Shown one piece after another: positions 7,915-14,018 of a DNA stretch of 36,026 bases. The position numbers were made by a program, and so were the translations under genes. Position 1 is the first letter of the stretch. Each line of letters starts with the position of its first letter. The notes under the pieces are model-generated. The model had not been told where the DNA came from. It worked only from the letters and a program-made list of their open reading frames with translations, and made no database searches. The stretch is from assembly GCA_016180425.1 (NCBI GenBank), contig JACPBF010000005.1, forward strand, positions 89,034 through 125,059. Direction: 5' to 3'. The DNA comes from Elusimicrobiota bacterium. Its GTDB lineage: Bacteria; Elusimicrobiota; Elusimicrobia; 2-02-FULL-39-32.

Positions 7915-8820
7915 ATGAACACAAAATTATATAGCGAAAACATAATTGATACCGTGACTCTCCTCAAACTTGAAGATACTGTTTTAGATAAGCAATTCAC
8001 TATTACAAATCCTTTACAGTATGAAAAGTTCAATCATAAATTGATATATACGCTTGGGTGTTTAAAAGCCCTAAATTTTAATCATATTTCATTTATAGGA
8101 AGAGACCTCGACAGTATTTCTGAAGAGGAAGCTTACAATCTACTCTGGCACGAATCAATACCCGATTCTGATCTAACGTTCCAGCGATTGAGAAAACTCT
8201 GTAACAAAGGAGTGATAGTTCCTTGGCGGTCTTGGGATACAAATTGGATTTTAACAAGACACACTTGCAAGACACCTGTAAAGAAAAAAGGGGCATTCTA
8301 TTTTCTTGGACGTCAAGGAAGGAAATGGCTAAAAAGAAGATATGCTTTTTCAGTTCCGCCCGCGCCTGTAGAAGAACTTTATTTAACTGGATTCCCTCTT
8401 TCTAGATGGTTATCCGCATCTTCCTGCGCTCTCACTCTTGAACAAGAAGGATGGAAACTTGTGCCAATAAGCCAAGCATGGCAAAAAAGAACCGATACCC
8501 CCTCACCCCTATTTCGTCCAGACTTCATTGTTGTAAAGGAAAAAATAGCCGCGTTTTATTTATTTGATTCTCCATTTGGGTTGCGTTCCGAATTTTTAGC
8601 AGCGCACGTCAGCAGAGGACTTAACTTTTTAAGTTCAGATAGTATTGCTGTCATTCTAACCCATACAAAAGAAGCTTTTACTAAGTTAATGAATAAACTG
8701 GAAAATGGGTCTATCAATGAAAATAAGAACAGGATATTTGTGGGCGGCCTTGAATTCTTCCAGAAAAGCCGCGGTCACTGCAAATTGACTAATTCAGATG
8801 GAGAAACAATTGTTTTATGA
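7915..8820 (+). CDS. Winged-helix protein resembling the replication-relaxation family
   Basis: The 301-residue product has a probable winged-helix domain (about residues 40-150): the pattern TFQRLRKLCNKGVIVPW followed by YFLGRQGRKWLKR matches the recognition helix and wing of the plasmid replication-relaxation family. The second half (about 170-290) contains FRPDFIVVKEKIAAFYLF, which looks like the core strands of a restriction-endonuclease-like fold, although a complete set of catalytic acidic and lysine residues is not obvious. Members of that family are found beside conjugation and plasmid-replication genes and are thought to act at the origin of transfer. It follows the coupling-protein gene by 2 bases and overlaps the next small ORF through ATGA. 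The assignment is from pattern only. Confidence 0.5.
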   Translation: MNTKLYSENIIDTVTLLKLEDTVLDKQFTITNPLQYEKFNHKLIYTLGCLKALNFNHISFIGRDLDSISEEEAYNLLWHESIPDSDLTFQRLRKLCNKGVIVPWRSWDTNWILTRHTCKTPVKKKGAFYFLGRQGRKWLKRRYAFSVPPAPVEELYLTGFPLSRWLSASSCALTLEQEGWKLVPISQAWQKRTDTPSPLFRPDFIVVKEKIAAFYLFDSPFGLRSEFLAAHVSRGLNFLSSDSIAVILTHTKEAFTKLMNKLENGSINENKNRIFVGGLEFFQKSRGHCKLTNSDGETIVL

Positions 8821-9068
8821 TAAATAACTGGTTTTTTAAAAGTTCTAATGCCGGTTCCAATTCAGGAGCCCGAGGATCTATTTTTTCGGGCGGCGAGAGT
8901 TACTATTCCACAGTGCTTAACTCGTTGCCGGCATGGCTATCAAATGGAACAAAATATCCATCGGGATTCCCGGTGGAGAAAAAGCACGTGGAACCTATAC
9001 TGTTCTCTGATTCTGCTTATAGCAGACAAAGAACTATAGGTAATGAAGTTTACCCGAAACTTAGGTAA
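8817..9068 (+). CDS. Small unknown protein, translationally coupled to the preceding gene
   Basis: I do not recognise this 83-residue protein. It is rich in Ser, Gly and Asn, has no signal peptide or membrane helix and no known motif. Its ATG overlaps the TGA of the upstream gene (ATGA at 8817-8820), the arrangement expected for translational coupling, which is the main reason to regard it as real. It ends 9 bases before a strong hairpin that may terminate the transfer operon. A second frame from 8848 to 9039 is shorter and lacks such coupling. Confidence 0.45.
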   Translation: MINNWFFKSSNAGSNSGARGSIFSGGESYYSTVLNSLPAWLSNGTKYPSGFPVEKKHVEPILFSDSAYSRQRTIGNEVYPKLR

Positions 9069-9076
9069 ACTGATAA

Positions 9077-9106
9077 GGGAGGGGATAGATTATTCTTTCC
9101 CCTCCC
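9077..9106 (+). terminator. Hairpin after the transfer operon, probable transcription stop or mRNA end
   Basis: A perfect 9-bp stem (GGGAGGGGA at 9077-9085 with TCCCCTCCC at 9098-9106) closes a 12-base loop and begins 9 bases after the stop of the last tra-region ORF. It is followed by C-rich sequence and AATTTCT, not a long T run, so it is a weak match for an intrinsic terminator but may still mark the 3' end of the operon mRNA. Confidence 0.5.
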
Positions 9107-9168
9107 CCAATTTCTCGTCGGAATAAAATTCTTGATTTCGTCGTCAATACGTCGAGGGATAATTTTCC

Positions 9169-9197
9169 TTGACTAATATTTTAAAATTTAGTACATT
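9169..9197 (+). promoter_or_regulatory. Sigma70-type promoter in the noncoding region
   Basis: TTGACT at 9169-9174 and TACATT at 9192-9197 are separated by exactly 17 AT-rich bases. The -35 matches consensus at five of six positions and the -10 at four of six. A start near 9204 would give a transcript reaching the terminator at 9310. Confidence 0.55.
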
Positions 9198-9203
9198 TAA
9201 AAA

Positions 9204-9310
9204 CAATGGCGGCCGATTCTTCGGCTGTTGGTTGCACAAGAAGAAGTTAATAGAAGTTTTATAAAGCACTGTGGAAGATTGGCGCATCTAATGCGTTGTC
9301 TTCCTTTTTT
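9204..9310 (+). ncRNA. Candidate small RNA or attenuated leader of about 105 nt
   Basis: The interval is bounded by a good promoter (9169-9197) and a strong intrinsic terminator (9273-9310), contains no ORF with a ribosome site, and has a small 5' hairpin (GCCGA/TCGGC near 9211-9226). It could be an independent small RNA of the element or the regulated leader of the 9397 operon. I do not recognise a known RNA family. Both ends are predicted only from sequence patterns. Confidence 0.35.
9273..9310 (+). terminator. Intrinsic terminator or attenuator upstream of the 9397 gene
   Basis: Outer stem GGAAGA/TCTTCC (9273-9278 with 9299-9304) and inner stem CGCAT/ATGCG around a three-base loop are followed directly by six T residues, the classic Rho-independent form. 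The 5' arm also overlaps AGATTGGC (9276-9283), which can instead pair perfectly with GCCAATCT (9314-9321) downstream. The two folds exclude each other, as in attenuators. Confidence 0.7.
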
Positions 9311-9396
9311 ATTGCCAATCTGAAGTAATACCTACCCTATAGGTCTCGCCCGCGCTTCTTGCGCTTGGCACAAAATCCAAGTACAGGAGGCGGACT

Positions 9397-9627
9397 ATGC
9401 ATATCTCAGAATCAATCCATTGGGAGTTAATTCTTGATCCGATTTTTGCTCAAGAACTAATCCTTGTTGAATCACTCTTACAATCCAGCAGTCGTATCAT
9501 GATCGTCTGCGGCCGCACTGATATTACTGAAGAAGAATACGATGGGGTTAACACCCTCTATTACCCTTCTACAGTTCCTTTCATAGCTAGAAAAACAAAT
9601 TCAGGAATAATTGTTGATTATGAATGA
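9397..9627 (+). CDS. Small unknown protein with a strong ribosome site
   Basis: I do not recognise this 76-residue acidic protein. It has no signal peptide or membrane segment. The reason to accept it is an excellent Shine-Dalgarno sequence, AGGAGG at 9385-9390, six bases before the ATG. It follows the terminator/attenuator at 9273-9310. Its stop overlaps a frame that leads into the next gene (ATG at 9620 before the TGA at 9625-9627), which may help pass ribosomes downstream. As a small gene between transfer and replication modules it could be a regulator or antirestriction-like accessory, but nothing in the sequence shows that. Confidence 0.55.
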   Translation: MHISESIHWELILDPIFAQELILVESLLQSSSRIMIVCGRTDITEEEYDGVNTLYYPSTVPFIARKTNSGIIVDYE

Positions 9628-9657
9628 ATTTTTAAATTCTTTAGCCGCCATCAATTT

Positions 9658-9688
9658 CTTTTTCTCTCGGAAAGAGAGGAAAAAGGAG
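9658..9688 (+). promoter_or_regulatory. Hairpin that partly covers the ribosome site of the 9698 gene
   Basis: CTTTTTCTCTC (9658-9668) can pair, with one bulge, with GAGAGGAAAAAG (9674-9685) around a GGAAA loop. The right arm runs into the AAGGAG ribosome site (9683-9688) of the gene starting at 9698, so folding could reduce its translation. This is a prediction from complementarity only. Confidence 0.35.
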
Positions 9689-9697
9689 TGTGGAAAG

Positions 9698-10012
9698 ATG
9701 ATTGAACTGACCATGACTGGAAACAAGAATCGGAAGTTTAACATGGGTGACATCTACCTGACAAAAGGAGTGTATGAAGAGTGCAACGATAAAGCAGGCT
9801 TTTACGACTTCGTAACGGCCTCCGTTGAAAAACATTCAAAAGGCGATTGGGGTGATTTAAGTGACGACGATAAGAGGGAAAATGAATTTTCCCTTGAAAA
9901 ATACTTAAGAATCCTATCCGCTTATTATTATCCAATGTCAGGCAAGAAAATCTGGGTGCTTACGGAAGCAGATAGATCCATTACAACTGTCTTGTTTCCA
10001 GAAGAATACTAG
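9698..10012 (+). CDS. Conserved plasmid-related protein of unknown function
   Basis: The chosen start gives 104 residues. The C-terminal half has a pattern I recognise from a small conserved family common on plasmids and integrated elements: HSKGDWGDLSDDDKRENEF, then RILSAYYYP, then KIWVLTEADRSITTVLFPEEY (residue stretch ending the protein). Database names for this family vary and none describes a proven activity. The frame is open further upstream to a TTG at 9611, but ATG 9698 has AAGGAG (9683-9688) nine bases before it, and the conserved region begins after it. The gene precedes the replication-type ATPase by about 75 bases. Membership in the family is fairly certain; function is unknown. 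Confidence 0.72.
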   Translation: MIELTMTGNKNRKFNMGDIYLTKGVYEECNDKAGFYDFVTASVEKHSKGDWGDLSDDDKRENEFSLEKYLRILSAYYYPMSGKKIWVLTEADRSITTVLFPEEY

Positions 10013-10025
10013 AGTCAGTAATAAT

Positions 10026-10047
10026 AGTGCCCCCTCCGGGGGGCGCT
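10026..10047 (+). terminator. GC-rich hairpin between two element genes
   Basis: AGTGCCCCC (10026-10034) pairs with GGGGGCGCT (10039-10047), with one G-T pair, around a short CCG-containing loop. The stem is very stable and sits 13 bases after a stop codon, but the following bases are ACCTTTG and not a T run. It may be an inefficient terminator or an mRNA processing/stability hairpin. Confidence 0.45.
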
Positions 10048-10087
10048 ACCTTTGTACATAAAAATAATAAAGGAGGAAATAAATAAA

Positions 10088-11581
10088 ATGAACTCAATTA
10101 AATCTTCAATAGGATCGCTTGCTACAAGGATTCTAAAGAAAAATGAAGAAAATGAATCAGGCAAAAGTAGTTTTAAGGATTCCAAAGACAAACCTATTCT
10201 TACTGCTCATTTTAAGAATTTGGTTGACTTGGTAGAGTCTGAAGGGAAACCCGCATTTCTTATTAAAGAAGATGGTGTTCCTAGGGTTTTATTCAAAATA
10301 GAACTAGATGGTAAACCCTGTTTTCCACCGCCTAAAGATCAAATTCCATGGCTTCTGCCTAGAGCAGATAATGTGATCGAATATTTCAATATTTCAAAAG
10401 CGCAGGAACCAGCAATTGTAGATCACAATCTCTTTGAAGACCTTGTCACATACCATAAAGGAATCTCAGAGCTTCCGAGTGAATCTTATTACGTTCTCCT
10501 TTCAGCATGGGTTATGCACACATACCTCATGGAATCATTTCACTACTCCCCGATACTCTTATTCTTTGCTGTTCCAGAAAGAGGTAAGTCTAGAACCGGT
10601 AAAGGGTTAATCTATGTCGCGTATAGAGGAGTTCATACAGAAACTCTCAACGAAGCGAATCTGTTCCGCTGGTCAGAAAACCATAAGGCTAGCCTCTTTT
10701 TAGATGTAAGGAATTTATGGCAAAAAGCGGAGCGGCGCGGATCTGACGACATATTATTATCACGGATTGAAAGAGGGTGTAAAGTAAGCAGAGTTTTATG
10801 GCCAGAGAGGGGAGCATTTAGAGATTCAAAGCATTATGATGTGTTTGGCCCCACCGTCATTGCAACAAATGAGGCGGTTCATCCTATTCTGGATACGCGG
10901 TGCATCTCTATTACCATGTCCGATAGTGTCAAAAACTTTGAAAAGAGCGTGAAACCGGAAGTAGCCCTCCCATTAAAAGAACGGCTTGTAGAATTTAGGC
11001 TGAGACATTTAGGAGAACTCCAACCCAAAGTGCCTAAACCTGCAAGAGGACGATTAGGAGACATTCTTAAACCCATCTATCAAACAATTCAAATGGTTTG
11101 CCCTAGTAGAAAAGATGAATTTATAAATCTAGTTGAACAAATTGAAGAAGGGAAAAAATTAGAAAAATCTCTGAGTTTAGAAGCTCGGTTGATTCAAGTT
11201 ATAGAGGAATTACAGTATAGGGTTACCAATGGGTTTGTATCGGTTACGGAGATCACAGAAAAATTGAATTTGGGAAAGCCAGAAATGGAGTGGTTAACTC
11301 CCCATAGAATAAGCAGAAAATTAAAAGCAATTGGATTTGATTGGGGATTGAACGCAAATGGAACTGCTGCCATTGCTTATAACCAAATAAAACTAGACAG
11401 ATTAAAAGAACACTATGGGTTGAATCAAACGCCAGTAAAGCCAGTAACGCCAGTAATCCGCGAGATTAAGCCCGAGCCAATGAACGACCATGCTGGCTTT
11501 ACTGGCGATACTGGCTTTTCATCTAATGAAGGGAAGGAACTCGAAGACCAAGAGGAAATAGAAGATAGCGTGGATTTATAA
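10088..11581 (+). CDS. P-loop ATPase/helicase-like protein, probably for element replication
   Basis: The product is 497 residues from ATG 10088, which has AAGGAGG at 10070-10076; an upstream TTG at 10052 in the same frame lacks such a site. A P-loop-like segment AVPERGKSRTGKG (about residues 160-172), an acidic Walker-B-like SLFLDVRN, and PTVIATNEAVHP resembling an AAA+ sensor-1 strand indicate a nucleotide-binding core. The region about 365-450 looks like a winged helix, with VTEITEKLNL and HRISRKLKAIGFDW. This resembles helicase/primase-associated proteins of plasmids and phages, but I cannot name a family. The C-terminus encodes TPV/KPV and TGD/TGF repeats that arise from iteron-like DNA (11431-11515). 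A replication role is inferred from this and from position. Confidence 0.6.
   Translation: MNSIKSSIGSLATRILKKNEENESGKSSFKDSKDKPILTAHFKNLVDLVESEGKPAFLIKEDGVPRVLFKIELDGKPCFPPPKDQIPWLLPRADNVIEYFNISKAQEPAIVDHNLFEDLVTYHKGISELPSESYYVLLSAWVMHTYLMESFHYSPILLFFAVPERGKSRTGKGLIYVAYRGVHTETLNEANLFRWSENHKASLFLDVRNLWQKAERRGSDDILLSRIERGCKVSRVLWPERGAFRDSKHYDVFGPTVIATNEAVHPILDTRCISITMSDSVKNFEKSVKPEVALPLKERLVEFRLRHLGELQPKVPKPARGRLGDILKPIYQTIQMVCPSRKDEFINLVEQIEEGKKLEKSLSLEARLIQVIEELQYRVTNGFVSVTEITEKLNLGKPEMEWLTPHRISRKLKAIGFDWGLNANGTAAIAYNQIKLDRLKEHYGLNQTPVKPVTPVIREIKPEPMNDHAGFTGDTGFSSNEGKELEDQEEIEDSVDL
11431..11515. repeat. Three direct and three inverted GCCAGTA motifs at 9-bp spacing
   Basis: GCCAGTA occurs at 11431, 11440 and 11449, each 9 bp apart. 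The reverse complement follows at 11491-11497 (TGCTGGC, one mismatch), 11500-11506 and 11509-11515 (TACTGGC), also 9 bp apart. The two arms are about 33 bp apart and can pair at roughly 21 of 25 positions. The block lies inside the 3' end of the replication-type gene. It resembles iterons of a replication origin, or a long hairpin in the mRNA. Confidence 0.8.
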
Positions 11582-11614
11582 AGCTAGTCTCATTGGAGCT
11601 GATTAAAAGATTAT

Positions 11615-11836
11615 ATGAATGATGTAATCGAAAAGCGCTTTTTAACAATGGACGAACTAGTGGAATACCTATCCATTAGCAAACGTTCCATTTATCATTT
11701 AATTAGCGAGAGGGAACTTCCCTTTATTCCCTTATCAAAACGCTTATATAGATTTGATCGTACCGCGATAGATAAATGGATGGTAAAGCGACAAATTCAA
11801 GCTTTGGACAACCATTTAGAAACTATAGAAATCTAG
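11615..11836 (+). CDS. Excisionase-like helix-turn-helix protein
   Basis: The 73-residue product is almost entirely one MerR/excisionase-type winged-helix domain (HTH_17): FLTMDELVEYLSISKRSIYHLI is the helix-turn-helix, followed by ELPFIPLSKRLYRFDRTAIDKWM, the wing and the last helix. Proteins of this size and pattern beside integrases act as recombination directionality factors (excisionases) or as regulators of transfer genes. Here it lies 235 bases upstream of the integrase with a small HTH gene between them. The domain call is secure. The excisionase role is inferred from position. Confidence 0.8.
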   Translation: MNDVIEKRFLTMDELVEYLSISKRSIYHLISERELPFIPLSKRLYRFDRTAIDKWMVKRQIQALDNHLETIEI

Positions 11837-11841
11837 TTGCC

Positions 11842-11870
11842 TTGATCGGTGTACGCCGTTTTGCTATAGT
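11842..11870 (+). promoter_or_regulatory. Strong promoter of the regulator-integrase pair
   Basis: TTGATC (11842-11847) and TATAGT (11865-11870) are separated by 17 bases, and TG precedes the -10 by one base (extended -10). The expected start falls at 11877-11880, on or just before the ATG of the HTH gene at 11880. Confidence 0.7.
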
Positions 11871-11887
11871 TTGTTCATAATGAACAA
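11871..11887. promoter_or_regulatory. Perfect palindrome over the start site, probable operator
   Basis: TTGTTCAT (11871-11878), one base, then ATGAACAA (11880-11887) form a perfect 8+8 inverted repeat directly after the -10 box. It covers the predicted transcription start and the ATG of the HTH gene. A dimeric repressor bound here would block the promoter, so autorepression by the 11880 protein is the natural reading. Confidence 0.65.
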
Positions 11888-12068
11888 TTCCAAACGGCTA
11901 AAGGACTTTCTAAAGAAGAAAAAAATTAGTTTGAACCAAGGCAGCCGCCTTTTAAATATAGATAAATACAGCTTATGGAGATATACTTCTGGCAAAAGAG
12001 AACCTTCGAAAGAGATTCGAATATTAATGAAGAAAAAACTAGAATTTGAATGGCTGGAGGTGAAATAA
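11880..12068 (+). CDS. Small Xre-like helix-turn-helix regulator
   Basis: From ATG 11880 the product has 62 residues, mostly a helix-turn-helix of the Xre/Cro type: LKDFLKKKKISLNQGSRLL, then NIDKYSLWRYTSGKREPSKEI. It is strongly basic. An upstream TTG at 11871 would add three residues but lies inside the promoter palindrome. No Shine-Dalgarno site precedes the ATG, and the predicted transcript starts at or up to three bases before it, so the mRNA is probably leaderless. The integrase gene starts 4 bases after the stop, so the two are probably co-transcribed. It is a good candidate for the repressor that controls integrase expression; that role is inferred. Confidence 0.7.
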   Translation: MNNSKRLKDFLKKKKISLNQGSRLLNIDKYSLWRYTSGKREPSKEIRILMKKKLEFEWLEVK

Positions 12069-12071
12069 CTT

Positions 12072-13130
12072 ATGGGTATATTTCTGCGTTCTGATTCTCA
12101 GTATTATTGGATGGATTTTAAACTCGATAGTAAGAAACAAATCAGATGTTCTACTCGGACAAAAGACAGAAAATTGGCGCTGCAGATTTACCACACTAAA
12201 AGAAGTGAGTATCAAAAGATAGAACATGGATTTGATCGCAAGAAAATAAAACTCAGTGAATTAATGAATGACTATTTAGGCCTTTATTCAAAGCATAATA
12301 AGTTAAGTTACAGCAACGATGTTTTGGCAGTTAATAGAATGTGTAAATTTTTTTCCACAATTATGGCTCATGAATTAACTACTGAACAAATAGAACAATA
12401 CAGAATTAAACGCTTGTCCACAGTTTCAAAATCTACTGTTAATAGGGACATGTCTCTTTTAAAACATATATTTAATAAGGGGATTGAATGGGGTAAGATC
12501 ACCAGTAATCCTGTTGAAAAGATAAAATTTTATTCGGAAAAAGAAAACAAAAGAATCCGTTACTTAGAAAAAAATGAAAAAATAAAATTGCTTGGCGCTT
12601 GCGCATTACCAACTAAAAGACTTGTATTTTTTGCTCTCTCAACAGGGATGAGACAAGGAGAGATTTTAAATTTAAAATGGTCGGACATTGATTTTAACAC
12701 CAGACTAATTAAAATAAGTCACTCTAAAGCTGGAAAGATTCGATACGTTAATATACCCTCCGATCTGGAAAATATGCTAAAATCTACACCTACAATTTCA
12801 GAATATGTTTTTGGCACACCGAAAGGAAAGGCAAAATTCAGTTTATATCGAAAACCCTTTATAAAAGCCATAAAGAATTGCGGCCTCTCAGGTTTACATT
12901 TCCATGATTTACGGCATGACTATGCATCCACGTTGGTTATGAAGGGTGTAGATATAAAGACAGTTTCAGAATTATTAGGACATAGCACTTTAGTTATGAC
13001 AGAACGGTACTCTCATTTATCAAAGGAACACAAACAAGCAGCGGTAGAGTTGCTTCCGAAGGGCTTATTTTATCACGCTGGTATCACGTTGGATAAAAAT
13101 GAGAATTTGATTTTAGCAGAAACAAGCTGA
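12072..13130 (+). CDS. int: Tyrosine recombinase (integrase) of the element
   Basis: The 352-residue product has an N-terminal arm-binding region (about 1-55), a SAM-like core-binding domain (about 58-150) and a catalytic domain (about 165-325). All catalytic positions are visible: R194 in STGMRQGEIL, a lysine at 219 or 222 in HSKAGKIRYV, H278 and R281 in FHDLRHDYAS, H304 in LLGHSTLVMTERYSH and the nucleophile Y313. It should integrate and excise the element at the neighbouring tRNA-Lys gene. GGAGGTG at 12055-12061, inside the preceding gene, is its ribosome site. The stop lies 14 bases before the tRNA. Transcription probably comes from the 11842 promoter and would run into the tRNA. It appears intact. 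Confidence 0.96.
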   Translation: MGIFLRSDSQYYWMDFKLDSKKQIRCSTRTKDRKLALQIYHTKRSEYQKIEHGFDRKKIKLSELMNDYLGLYSKHNKLSYSNDVLAVNRMCKFFSTIMAHELTTEQIEQYRIKRLSTVSKSTVNRDMSLLKHIFNKGIEWGKITSNPVEKIKFYSEKENKRIRYLEKNEKIKLLGACALPTKRLVFFALSTGMRQGEILNLKWSDIDFNTRLIKISHSKAGKIRYVNIPSDLENMLKSTPTISEYVFGTPKGKAKFSLYRKPFIKAIKNCGLSGLHFHDLRHDYASTLVMKGVDIKTVSELLGHSTLVMTERYSHLSKEHKQAAVELLPKGLFYHAGITLDKNENLILAETS

Positions 13131-13144
13131 TTTTCCAGTACAAA

Positions 13145-13217
13145 GAGCCCGTAGCTCAGTTGGTAGAGCACTCGACTTTTAATCGAGTTGTCGAGGGTTC
13201 GAATCCCTCCGGGCTCA
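13145..13217 (+). tRNA. tRNA-Lys (anticodon TTT), integration site of the element
   Basis: The 73-base sequence folds as a full cloverleaf: acceptor GAGCCCG/CGGGCTC with discriminator A, D arm with AGTTGGTA, anticodon stem CTCGA/TCGAG with loop containing TTT, and T arm GAGGGTTCGAATCCCTC. The 3' CCA is not encoded. The element lies on its 5' side, so its natural promoter has probably been replaced by element sequence. Its U34 is a classical substrate of the MnmA enzyme encoded at 31584. Confidence 0.98.
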
Positions 13218-13247
13218 TAATTATTGTCTTCTATTTTGGTTAGTTCC

Positions 13248-13880
13248 ATGGCCCCATCTAAAAAAATAAAAGAAATCTTAAAGATTTTAAAAAGCAACTA
13301 TCCTGAAGCAGATTGCGCTCTCATCCATTCCAATCCTTTACAACTCCTAATTTCTACCATTCTTTCAGCCCAATGCACAGACAAGAGAGTCAATCAAGTC
13401 ACCAAAACACTTTTTAAAAAATATAAATCCATTAAAGATTTTTCTAATTTAGATAGGACAATTTTGGAAAAAGAGATTAGATCAACAGGATTTTTCAGGC
13501 AAAAAGCAAAATGGATACAGGAGAGTTGTAAAAAAATCGAGCAGGATTTTCATGGACAGGTTCCTAAAACCATGGAGCTATTGACCAGCCTTCCGGGTGT
13601 GGCTAGAAAAACCGCAAATGTGGTGATGGGAACAGCTTTTAAAATTGCTTCTGGGATTGTGGTGGACACGCATGTAAAAAGAATTTCAAAAAGGTTTGGC
13701 TTTACTAAAAAGGAGGATCCTGTAAAGATAGAAGAAGACTTAATGAAAATAATTCCTCAAGAAAATTGGATTTGGTTTTCCCATGCCTTAATTAGTCATG
13801 GAAGGGCTTTATGTAAAGCGATCCACCCTCTTTGCGGCCAATGCCCTCTTAACAATATTTGTCCATCTTCTTTAGTTTAA
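13248..13880 (+). CDS. nth: Endonuclease III
   Basis: From ATG 13248 the product is 210 residues, the normal length. It is a DNA glycosylase/AP lyase of base excision repair, removing oxidised pyrimidines. The helix-hairpin-helix LPGVARKTANVV holds the catalytic lysine (K121), the essential aspartate is in VVDTHVKR (D140), and the four iron-sulfur cysteines appear as C-x6-C-x2-C-x5-C (C189, C196, C199, C205). The frame is open up to a TTG at 13224, but that lies close to the tRNA end and adds residues not found in the family. It starts 30 bases after tRNA-Lys and may share its transcript. It is the first clearly chromosomal protein gene to the right of the element. Confidence 0.96.
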   Translation: MAPSKKIKEILKILKSNYPEADCALIHSNPLQLLISTILSAQCTDKRVNQVTKTLFKKYKSIKDFSNLDRTILEKEIRSTGFFRQKAKWIQESCKKIEQDFHGQVPKTMELLTSLPGVARKTANVVMGTAFKIASGIVVDTHVKRISKRFGFTKKEDPVKIEEDLMKIIPQENWIWFSHALISHGRALCKAIHPLCGQCPLNNICPSSLV

Positions 13881-14018
13881 AAAAGAGTCTTGTTTGAAAA
13901 AAATTGTTTTAGTCAGACTGTAAAATGGCTTTTAAAGAGTAAAATGAAATTTTGCACCCTTGAGGTTTCAGTATCCAACAAAGGAAAATAGTAATGAAAT
14001 TTGTAATGAGATCATCAT

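Larger units (their letters stand above)
9069..9396. other. 328-bp noncoding region between transfer and maintenance genes
   Basis: No convincing ORF lies here. The stretch holds the operon-end hairpin (9077-9106), repeated CGTCG words at about 9116-9155, a sigma70-type promoter (9169-9197), a short GCCGA/TCGGC hairpin near 9211-9226, a strong terminator (9273-9310) and a competing 8-bp pairing (9276-9283 with 9314-9321). It separates transfer genes from replication genes and contains inverted repeats, so it is also a reasonable place to look for an origin of transfer. No nick-site consensus was recognised. Confidence 0.6.
1..13217. mobile_element. Right part of an integrative conjugative element next to tRNA-Lys
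   Basis: Type IV secretion genes (VirB4, VirB6, VirB8, VirB10 and coupling-protein homologues), replication and regulatory genes, an excisionase-like gene and a tyrosine integrase run in one direction and stop at a tRNA-Lys gene. Beyond it the genes are housekeeping. This is the usual make-up of an integrative conjugative element. The left end and the relaxase are not in the window, so completeness cannot be judged. The right boundary is inferred from the integrase-tRNA junction; no att repeat pair can be seen because only one end is present. The coupling protein carries an in-frame stop, so transfer may be impaired. Confidence 0.85.

Noticed and set aside
9611-9697. TTG/ATG starts that would lengthen the plasmid-related protein
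   Set aside because: They lack a ribosome site, lie in the end of the upstream gene and add a hydrophobic stretch translated from the hairpin; the conserved part begins after ATG 9698.
10052-10087. TTG start of the replication-type gene
   Set aside because: The added residues are encoded by the AT-rich leader that contains the ribosome site AAGGAGG; ATG 10088 is correctly spaced from it.
13073-13297. 74-codon ORF on the minus strand across tRNA-Lys
   Set aside because: Its middle (PGGIRTLDNSIKSRVLYQLSYG) is the reverse complement of the tRNA itself, a well-known false gene; its ends are antisense to int and nth.
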